Below, piece after piece: positions 57,063 to 64,000 of a DNA stretch of 64,000 nucleotides (positions are counted from its first letter, which is position 1; the number at the start of each line of letters is the position of its first letter). The DNA is from Zea mays (taxonomy: Eukaryota > Streptophyta > Magnoliopsida > Poales > Poaceae): NCBI RefSeq assembly GCF_902167145.1, contig NC_050097.1, positions 172,452,923 through 172,516,922 on the forward strand, given 5' to 3'. The notes beneath the pieces were generated by a model that searched no databases, was not told the DNA's origin, and saw nothing but the letters and a program-made list of their open reading frames with translations. Both the position numbers and the translations under genes were made by a program.

Positions 57063-57775
57063 ATGTCATTCGTTGCCACCATCTCGGCGTACCAATTGGT
57101 GTTGACACCATAACCACCATGGGTGGCCACAATTGCAGTCTAGGTCTCTGTTCTTAAGGCGTCGCCTAGGCGTCCAGGCGGTGGTCTAACGCCTAGGCGC
57201 CTTGCCCGCCTACCTCGCCTAGGCGCCGCCTAGGCGTCCAGGCGGTGGTCCAACGCCTTGGACCGCCTTACCGCTTTAAAAACCATGGTCTAGGTGTCCG
57301 AGATGTCTCTCATTGTAGCGATGCCAGGAAACGAGGGCAATATGCCCTACCTTCCTGCTGACTTGACATATCTTGTCAGTGCGCCGAGCTTGTGGACATC
57401 GATCAGACAAAGATGACGATGAAACTTGGTAGCCACCATGGCCACCAAGAGGACCACCACGTCCATTGCATCGACCATGGTCGCGGACGCGATTGTTGTT
57501 TTCACGCCCTCAACCAACAGCATTAGCAGAGGCTTGATAACCTCAATGAAGTAGATCTATCCTAGAGTTCAAGCTGAGAAGTTGAGAGGTGGTTTCAGCT
57601 ACGATGACATGCTCAACACGGGCCACTAGAGACGAGACCATTGGATTGTGCTCATCAAGAAGTCTCGCTAGAATGTAGAGACAAGTTTGTGGAGCTACAT
57701 GGCGCCATAGGATCTTGTCGCAAGTGAGGTTGATGTTGACTTGCTCTTGGTCACGACGCCAGCTAATAGATGGGG
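57063..57775 (-). pseudogene. gag: Element E gag C-terminal half and protease start, broken
   Basis: Minus-strand frames read ILARLLDEHNPMVSSLVARV from about 57670. A glycine-rich stretch follows, then a decayed zinc knuckle (CQVSRKVGHIALVSWHR, about 57333-57384) and the text around GGHGGYGVNTNWYAEM leading to the protease. A further piece, DITSDLDKLAIQ, lies at 56595-56632 beyond the LINE insertion. The knuckle has lost a cysteine. No complete product. Confidence 0.6.
57146..57287. mobile_element. hAT-type MITE with internal CGCCTAGGCG repeats
   Basis: GTCTAGGT is duplicated exactly at 57138-57145 and 57288-57295 (8 bp). The ends CTCTGTTCTTAAGGCG and (complement) CATGGTTTTTAAAGCG match loosely. 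The interior has two copies of a block starting CGCCTAGGCGTCCAGGCGG, at about 57167 and 57228, and further CGCCTAGGCG palindromes. It is non-coding. Confidence 0.7.
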
Positions 57776-57790
57776 GTGGCTCTGATACCA

Positions 57791-57960
57791 TGAAAGATAC
57801 ATGGGGCTAGGATATTAAATTGCTTGCCTTAACCTCTAGGGTACTTGATGCATGCAACCATGTTTTGTTTTATCTCTAACCTCTAATCAGAGTCGGATTC
57901 TAATCTAGCCCAAGAGGGTCCTGAACTAAGGTTGTAGCCTATGTATAGCATATTCTAACA
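57791..57960 (-). repeat. Element E 5' LTR
   Basis: Begins TGTTAGAATATG and ends ATCTTTCA on the minus strand, 170 bp, directly beside the primer site. It differs clearly from the 3' copy at 55348, so E is older than D. Confidence 0.75.
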
Positions 57961-58015
57961 CTCGGTGTAGCCAATGTACTTTGATCTGTTAACACTAGAG
58001 GGAAACAAAATCTAC

Positions 58016-58151
58016 TTTTTTTGAAAAGACAGGAGCAGAGCTCTCCAGTATATTCAACCCTAGCCTGGAACTCGCTCCCATAGGGAGTCGAACCAGTACG
58101 TGAAGAGTGCTACTAGAACCACCTGACCTACTCAGCTAGAGGCACATTCGC
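58016..58151 (-). mobile_element. tRNA-derived SINE (second copy of the 44211/49613 family)
   Basis: On the minus strand it begins CGCGAATGTGCCTCTAGC, carries box A-like TAGCTGAGTAGGTCAGGTGG and box B-like GGTTCGACTCCC, and ends in an A-rich tail. Target duplication GAAACAAAATCTAC (58002-58015) versus GAAACAAAGTCTAC (58152-58165). Its start and box layout match the SINE split by element D. Confidence 0.8.
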
Positions 58152-58246
58152 GAAACAAAGTCTACTTAACTTTGTATTAAGCCACAACCATAACGATCAG
58201 TTACCGGCCTGATTTCAGAGGGGGAAGGCGGGGGGTGGGGAGACAG

Positions 58247-58345
58247 TGTTAGACTATTAGTGTCTTAGGCCTAGAGCCCAACCCAAGAGGCATGTTAGGG
58301 TTATAACCCTAGGCATTGTTATATGGAGGATTTCTCCCTCTATCA
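58247..58345 (+). repeat. Element F 5' LTR (99 bp)
   Basis: Runs from TGTTAGACTATTAG to CCCTCTATCA with the primer site at 58346. It is one of the shortest LTRs in the window and contains the AGGGTTATAACCCT palindrome. Confidence 0.7.
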
Positions 58346-58359
58346 TGGTATCTTGAGAC

Positions 58360-59480
58360 AAGTTGGCCCCTAGAGCCCTGCAACAGCAACTGCCACCACA
58401 GTCGACGTGCCCCTCTCCTCCAGCATTGCCACCACTGCGACCTCTCCCTCTAGCCGGCATGCTGACCCCTCCTAGGCATCCATTGCGGTTGGTGTGCCCA
58501 CTCGTCCTCACAGCCGTCACGGCCTTCCCCCTGCCACCAACAATGTCCCTGCCCTAGATATCGTCGTGCGCGTGCCCGACACTGTGCGCTAGATCACCGC
58601 GGGCATGAGCACTATCGAGGCGCGTGTCGCTGCCGGCACAAGTGCATACGCCACCGAGGCTCACACTGCTGCCTCTGTGGGTGTTGCCCTAGTTGTTGCC
58701 GCCGCGGGAACGGGCACCACTGACCTAGGTGTGGCTGCTTCGCCATTGCACCTCCCACTCTTCTCCGGCTCGATGGTACCCTAGTCTCGCCCGGTGTCGC
58801 TACGAGTTGTTTTCCCCCAATGACGTTATTGTCGCCACTCTGCCCATGCTAATGGCATCACTATCGCCAAGTGTGTCGTTATCGTTGCTCATAAGCGCGA
58901 GCAAACTGCTGCTCTCAACTGGGAACAAGAGTGTGCTACCAATAATGTTCTTGCTCACCAACATCCAGAGGCCGAGCAACAACCCGTGGGTGCTATGGTC
59001 TCCGACCCTTTCCTCGAGCCTGATGACATTAATGTTTTATAGGCGTACGAGGTTGTCATCGCTAACTTCCATGCTCAGGAATCTAGTGTCCAGAACATTC
59101 GGTCGTTGGTTCTCGTCCTACTTGGCCTAGCCTCCATCTAAGCCCACTAGTGTGACCTCGTCCTCAACATGCAGCTCTACGCCCTATATGATTGTGTCCT
59201 CCCGCCGCTGCTCGTTCGACAATCCGATCTTGGTGTCGGATGGATAGCGTAGTCCTCTTAGATCCTCAGCACTGTCGTCGTGAAGTTGTAGAGCATCGTC
59301 CATGAGCACGGCGACACTGTTCGCTAAGCCTAAGTTGTCATTGAGCAATTCCTCGACAACTGTGAGGCCTGCAGTCCTGCACCCTCCACCTCAACGTCGA
59401 ATTCAGTAATTTTGTCTAGGAGGACCTCTCCATCATTGAGTATTTTGTCTAGCACGATGACTCTGACTCATGCTGTCATC
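58360..59480 (+). pseudogene. gag: Element F leader and gag, decayed
   Basis: A proline- and alanine-rich leader is followed by gag-like text: NWEQECATNNVLAHQHPEAE (about 58918-58980), AQESSVQNIRSLV (about 59074) and EQFLDNCEA (about 59344). The last two match conserved parts of copia gag. Several stops and frame changes interrupt it. This shows what the gag of this family looks like, in contrast to element D. Confidence 0.55.
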
Positions 59481-60845
59481 GACAAGGTGGACAACTCCGA
59501 CGCCTCCAACCACACAACTCCATACGCTAGTATACTCTCTTTCCATCCCCCACCCTTCTATCATTATCGAAAATGGCAACATTCTTCCGATCACCACATT
59601 AGGTAATTAGGTTTTTGCTTGGTTACTTCCACCTTAAGAACATTTTTGTTGTCCCCAACATCATCCAGAGTCTGTTATTTGTTCATCAATTTACTACTGT
59701 CAATTCTTGTTCTATGGAGTTTGACCATTTTAACTTGTCTGAAGAATCTTCTCGCCCGACGTGATAGCTCTAGGCCCATGTACACTCTACAGCTTCCTGC
59801 TTCCACTACTTCATCTCTATCAACGTCGATGTACTTACTACTAGACTCCCTCCAGCACTTGGCATCACCAACTCGGTCATCCTTGTCTTGACTTGTTGTC
59901 CAAATTGTCTAGTAGGTCAATCATCTCTTGTTCTAAGGGCACTCATGAGCATATATGTCGTGCTTGTCAGCTAAGTCGTCATGTTAGACTTCCCATCTCT
60001 AGCTTCTCTCAAGATGTGCATGTTTTTAACCTCATTCAATATGATTTGTGGACCTCTCCTATTGTAAGTGTTTCGGGATATAAGTACTATTTGGTGACTT
60101 CTGATGATTGGTCTTATTACTCGTGAACTTGTACTTTGCGCTTTAAGTCTGATACATTTACCACTCTTTCTCATCTCTTTGTTTGGGTTTCCACTCAGTT
60201 TGGTTGCACTATCAAGGTTATTCAAAGCGACAACAAGAGAGAGTTCGATAACTATTCTTCATATGCCTTCTCCCTTTCCCACGATGTTCAGCTACAGGTG
60301 TCTTACCCATACACCTCTCCTTAGAACGGCAAGGCCGAGCATATGATTCGCACCCCTATTCAACATTATGCATTCTCTACTCTTTCAGGCCTCCGTCCTT
60401 TCTCGCTATTAGGTTGAGCATTCACACTGCCACCTACATAAGGGGTGTTTGTTTCCACCCAGCAAAGTTTAGCTCTTGTCACATCGAATGTTTCAATAAT
60501 AATTACGAATATTAAATATAGTGTAATTATTATAAAACTAACTACACAGATGAAAACTAAAAGACGAGGCGAATTTATTAAACTCAATTAAACATATATT
60601 TAATACTAAATTGATATTTAAAATTTGATGTGACACGAACTAAACTTTAGTAAGGAGAACCAAACACCCCCTTAATCGCCTTCCCGCCAAGATGGTCAGT
60701 GTTCCCACCCCTTCGCTTTGTTTGGTACCACTCCTGCATACAAACACCTTAGTGTCTTCGGATGCGCCTATTATCCTAATATTTCCGCCACAACACCTCA
60801 CAAGCTTGCGCCTCGCTCGACCCATTGTATCTCTCTTGGGTACGT
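59481..60845 (+). pseudogene. pol: Element F protease-integrase, decayed
   Basis: It shows protease remnant NSDASNHTTPYASILSF (about 59485-59536), integrase zinc region HICRACQLSRHVRLP (about 59950-59995), core text YDLWTSPIVSVSGYKYYLV (about 60040-60095) and QSDNKREFDNYSS. After the MITE comes FGTTPAYKHLSVFGCAYYPN (about 60720-60780). Stops near 60122 and 60322 and multiple frame changes break it. Confidence 0.7.
60442..60672. mobile_element. Tourist-like MITE in element F
   Basis: Ends GGGGTGTTTGTTT and (complement) AGGGGGTGTTTGGTTC are inverted. TAA occurs at both flanks (60439-60441, 60673-60675). The 231-bp AT-rich interior carries no gene. PIF/Harbinger type by duplication and end sequence. 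Confidence 0.7.
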
Positions 60846-60964
60846 AGTGGTGTCGAAGCGGACCTCGACCCCCTTGGTGAGGTTCCATAGTTGTATCTTC
60901 CCCTCGACCCGTTCTATCTTTCCACAAGCCGTAGTGGTGTTAGAACGGACCTCGACCCCCTTGA
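60844..60964 (+). repeat. Direct repeat of about 34 bp at the broken end of F
   Basis: GTAGTGGTGT followed by CGGACCTCGACCCCCTTG occurs at 60844 and again at 60931, 87 bp apart, with three or four differences. It marks the point where element F pol becomes unreadable. Confidence 0.6.
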
Positions 60965-61011
60965 TCTCCTCGAGGATGAGATCGTCGTAGACCTTGTGAA
61001 AAAGAGTGTTG

Positions 61012-61609
61012 GAGAGAAGGCTTTTGGTTGATCATTGTTATAGTCTGATTTTAGGAAGGTACCTTTGGACCAAGCGTTTGGATTGAAAGCCTCAGATGGC
61101 TCTACATTAGTGAATGACAAGTCAAAGGAGGAAGAGAGAAAACCTGAACAGGATTAGACCCCCTTCAGGAGTAACGGCAAGGAGGTTACAAAGGAGGCGT
61201 TAAAGGCATACATGCATGGCACTTCTTCCATACAAAAAGTCACAATTGCTTGTCTCCAGTTGTATGGAGTCTTTATATGGAGGAATGGGCATTCTTGTAA
61301 TTCTGAGTAGATATGTATGTAACATCAACCCTATAAATAGGTGTACAGTGCCACTACTACAGAGGTCGGACACTAGTATGTCCTGAGCCTATAGCACCTT
61401 CGTATGTAAGAATATCCGAAGATATGTCAGCTCAAGAGACCTTCGAAGGTAAAACATTCTGAAGGTCTCTTATGTCATGTTATATTTATTATCTCTCTTT
61501 TATGCAATGAAAGAAAAAGGCAAAGATGTGTAACCTTCTGCAAATTGAACATATAACTCGTCTATGTGTCTTTGTCTTACATTTTCCCGTCCACACTCCC
61601 CTCAACACC
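61012..61609 (+). repeat. Probable LTR (about 600 bp), family uncertain
   Basis: The text from TGTTGGAGAG to CCCCTCAACA has TG...CA ends. It has a CCTATAAATAGG TATA box at 61330-61341 followed by leader-like text with repeated CTTCGAAGG motifs. This is how an LTR looks, but no partner LTR or primer site was found, so it may be a fragment. Confidence 0.4.
61331..61340 (+). promoter_or_regulatory. TATA box in the probable LTR
   Basis: CTATAAATAGG is a strong plant TATA box, about 320 bp into the proposed LTR. Confidence 0.45.
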
Positions 61610-61691
61610 TTCGAACCCTTCAAAGGACGAAGGAGAGGGACTTTAATTGTTTTGCCTTGTTGAGGTTCCTTGCAAAAGCTTCGACATGTCT

Positions 61692-61994
61692 TCAACAGAG
61701 GGGAAGGGAACAATCCATGTGATCCAAGTTTTCAGATGAACGTAGCAATGAATTTTGCCGAGGTGCTCTAGAGGAAAAACCCATGTGAGTCAGCACTTTG
61801 AACAAAAATTCTCTTGCAAACACACAGCTAGAGAGAATATGTTGAGCATTCTCTTCCTGGTCACAAAAGACACACTGAGGGGGATGAGGTAAGCCCTTTT
61901 TGCTAAATGATTTGTTGTCCAACATCTATTCCTGACAGCAAGCCACAAGAAGGTTTGCATTTAGGAGGAGCCCACGATTTCCAAATGTATTTCT
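61692..61994 (-). pseudogene. LINE zinc-binding C-terminal domain fragment (minus)
   Basis: Minus-strand text MLDNKSFSKKGLPHPPQ followed by CVFCDQEENAQHILSSCVFA is the zinc-binding region found after LINE reverse transcriptases. Upstream residues are out of frame. It is cut at 61995 by the insertion of the next LINE. Confidence 0.7.
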
Positions 61995-62010
61995 AGAGTT
62001 TGCAAGATAT

Positions 62011-62905
62011 TGGACGCTCTTTCCAATCACAGCTGGATTTCGGACATTCAGGGGGGCCTTTCAGTGGGTGTTATCAACGAGTATCTCCTCCTGTGGGATT
62101 TATTAGATTTGGTTCAGCTAAGACCTCATGTTGAAGACAAGCATTTCTTTCGCCTTGCTGCCAATGGAAAATATTCTTCCAAGGAAGCTTATAGGGGTTT
62201 CTTTATTGGGTCAATTGAGTTTGAGCCTTTTCATATAATTTGGAAGACTTGGGCTCCTCCGAAATCTAAGTTTTTCATGTGGTTGGTCGCCCACAAGAAG
62301 GTGTGGACAGCTGATAGGTTACAAAGAAGAGGTATGGATCATCCGGAGAGATGTCCATTATGTGATCAGGATCAGGAAACCTTAAATCATATGCTGCTGG
62401 GCTGCATTTTTGCTAGAGAATTTTGGTTCAAGCTGCTGCTTCTTGTAAATCTACAACACTTGGCCCATTAGTCCTGTGAAGGGGTTTTTATGGATTGGTG
62501 GCAAGACTTGAGCACCAAGATTCCTGGGATTGCAAGAAATGGTCTTAATTCTCTTGTCATTCTTGGTGTTTGGACCCTTTGGAAACATCGCAATGGCTGC
62601 GTTTTTGACAATAAGAGTCCTAGTGTTGTTGTTGCTATTAGAAGTGTTGGTTTGGAGATTGATCTTTGGGTTATGGCTGGTGCAAAGAAGCTGTCCTTGC
62701 TTACTGCCCCCATCCCAGGTCTACCTGCTAGCTAGATAGCTGTAGTGCTGTTTTGGTAGCAGTGTTTTTGTCATGGATGGTTTCATTTATGCTTGTTATT
62801 GGCCGCCGTAGGGCGGCCTTATCTGTATCTTGGGGTCCTTTTTGGACCTTTTTCCCCTTCTTAATATATTTTCGCGCAGCCCTCTTGCGCTTTCGAGAAA
62901 AAAAA
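62011..62905 (+). mobile_element. 5'-truncated L1-type LINE with 16-bp target duplication
   Basis: AGAGTTTGCAAGATAT is repeated exactly at 61995-62010 and 62906-62921. The coding text 62010-62471 reads FIGSIEFEPFHIIWKTWAPP, then KSKFFMWLVAHKKVWTADRL and CPLCDQDQETLNHMLLGC. A second frame (62490-62735) reads NSLVILGVWTLWKHRNGC. This is the zinc-binding domain and the end of LINE ORF2, separated by TAG at 62469-62471 and a frame change. The tail is CTTAATATATTTTCGCGC...GCGCTTTCGAGAAAAAAAA. Confidence 0.88.
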
Positions 62906-62929
62906 AGAGTTTGCAAGATATGGACCCTT

Positions 62930-63384
62930 AAAAAAGGCCAAATAAGTTGATCGGGCAACACCCCTCCTTCGCTGATTGATGGATGAGGGCTAGCAAGCAC
63001 CTCTCAAGAGATGTTAAAAAGGGCTCCAACTCGGTTATTATCCTAGATGCTTGGTGCCTCTAGAAGCACAAGAATTCCATTGTTTTTCAGGATGCTCAGC
63101 CATGTCTGGAGGTGTTGCTTCGCTCTTTCGAGGAGGAACATTATCTATGGTGCTTTGTGGGTGCCAAGAGTCTTAGTCAGTTGGGTATGGGTTAGGGACC
63201 AAGTGGGTGTTAGCCGTTGGCTCTTATGGTCTGGTCCTACCCATGTTGTGTATGAGCAATCATCTGTTTGTGTCTCTAACCCCTTATTTGGTCCAGAATT
63301 TGGGGTGATTTTTGTATCAGGCCCACTCTCCTTTTCTCTCTTAATACAATGATACGCAACTCTCCTGCATATTCGAGAAAAAAG
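62930..63384 (+). mobile_element. LINE 3' end, decayed
   Basis: Broken frame text MRASKHLSRDVKKGSNSVII (about 62984-63045) and FQDAQPCLEVLLRSFEEEHY match the end of L1-type ORF2 in grasses. The tail CTTAATACAATGATACGCAA...ATATTCGAGAAAAAA at 63340-63384 is the same 3' signature as the other LINE ends here. Confidence 0.7.
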
Positions 63385-63389
63385 GTGAG

Positions 63390-64000
63390 TGTAGCAAGGG
63401 TTGAGGTTGCGAAGAAGGTTGAGGATGAGAGCAATCCCAGACCGGCTCACCGAGGTCGGAGGGAGTCTGTCATTGCCCTTCGTCTGGTGGCAATACTCGA
63501 TGACAAAGAGATCACTCTGGATGAAGACCCGAAAGGCGACGTCGAGGTGGAGGGTTCAGGTCTCACGGTTGTCAAGGAACTGCTCCTCAATGGCAACTCA
63601 CGCCTGGCAAGCAGTACCACCATGCTTGCAAGAACCAGCGACCGAATGTTCTGAACACCGGCCGCCTAGACATGGAGGTTGGTGACGACGGAGGCCTCGT
63701 ATGTCGATGGTGTTGCAACTTTGTCGTCTTTGTTGTAGGTGATGAGCATTGAGCGGGATACCCACAAGATGTCGCTCAGCCTCCACGAGATGCACAACAA
63801 GGGCATCCACAACGGCACACTCATGCTCCCAAATGAGAGCAGCAACCCGCTCGCACTCTCGAGCAATAGCATCGGCGAACTCTTGGCAGCAGCAAATGCA
63901 ACGGATAACCAGACTGAGCGACAACCACCTCATCAGGAGAAGCACGAGCTGCAACAAAGGGTAAGGCAGGAAAGGCAAGGGCTCTAGCCACGCTGGCCAG
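63390..64000 (-). pseudogene. gag: Copia gag fragment at the right edge (minus)
   Basis: Read leftwards on the minus strand, the text includes CERVAALIWEHECAVVDALV (about 63800-63860) and VAIEEQFLDNRET (about 63550-63595), then LHLDVAFRVFIQSDLFVIEY (about 63485-63545). The second and third are conserved copia gag blocks, and the first parallels gag of element F. Stops interrupt it and the element continues beyond the window or is truncated. Confidence 0.6.

Larger units (their letters stand above)
55348..57960 (-). mobile_element. Copia element E: short LTRs, internally deleted, with later insertions
   Basis: On the minus strand it has a 5' LTR (57791-57960, 170 bp), the TGGTATCAGAGCC primer site (57777-57790), the gag 3' half (57063-57775) and the protease start. 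After the deletion the 3' LTR remains (55348 to about 55600). CTCGG is duplicated at 55343-55347 and 57961-57965. The LTRs share blocks such as 'ctctaacctctaatca' and 'agagggtcc'. Inside E are a LINE 3' end (56643-57062), a hAT MITE (57146-57287) and the head-to-head LTR pair (55601-56593). Most of pol is missing. Confidence 0.75.
58247..60870 (+). mobile_element. Copia element F: same family as D, decayed and 3' truncated
   Basis: A plus-strand 5' LTR of only 99 bp (58247-58345, TGTTAGAC...CTCTATCA) is followed at once by the primer site TGGTATCTTGAG. Then come a GC-rich leader, a decayed gag, the protease text (DASNHTTPYASILS) and integrase. A MITE (60442-60672) interrupts integrase. The recognisable pol ends near 60845 and no RT, RNase H or 3' LTR is seen. 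Integrase text such as SGYKYYLV and ATTPHKLAPRSTHC parallels element D closely, so D and F are the same family. Confidence 0.75.

Noticed and set aside
58150..64000. Upstream exons of the TTC27-like gene
   Set aside because: I searched this stretch for TPR-like exon text on the minus strand and found only retroelement, LINE and MITE sequence. A very small or diverged exon could still have been missed.

Overview
The window is nuclear DNA of a grass, most likely maize or a close Andropogoneae relative. The reasons are an Opie/Ji-type Sirevirus copia element with CCGGACTGTCCGG palindromes in its LTRs, an Au-type SINE, a Ds-like hAT element, Tourist and Stowaway MITEs, and L1-type LINE fragments around one intron-rich host gene. 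There is no bacterial-type content. Most of the DNA is nested transposable elements whose coding regions are broken.

Layout: 1-3780 is a long Ty3/gypsy LTR (minus, cut by the window edge). 3781-6287 holds copia LTR pieces and a decayed gypsy-type gag. 6293-15141 is a complete but dead copia element A (minus) with both LTRs. 15147-19740 is the rest of the decayed gag, another copia LTR and the 5' end of a gypsy element G (minus). 19743-31434 is copia element B (plus), split by a 3.46 kb solo gypsy LTR (23233-26689) and lacking its 3' LTR. 31435-33172 is intergenic, with one Tourist MITE. 33173-38690 is a chromovirus-like gypsy element C (minus).

38886-55151 (minus) is the one host gene I can support: the last 13 coding exons of a TTC27-like tetratricopeptide-repeat protein. 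All splice sites are GT-AG and the spliced frame is open for 420 codons plus stop. Its introns hold an Au SINE, MITEs, a second SINE split by copia element D (identical 139-bp LTRs), and a Ds-like hAT element split by an L1 LINE. No further exon was recognised to the right of 55151. The N-terminal half is therefore either beyond the window, across an intron of at least 8.8 kb, or absent.

55348-64000 is a nest of short-LTR copia elements (E, a head-to-head LTR pair, F and a gag piece at the edge), LINE 3' ends, a SINE and MITEs. The target-site duplications I could read by eye (ATTGT, GAGTC, CACTC, CTCGG, GTGYCATG, TTA and others) give a relative order for several insertions. The most unusual objects are element D, the head-to-head LTR-PBS pair, and the intact host gene under this insertion load.
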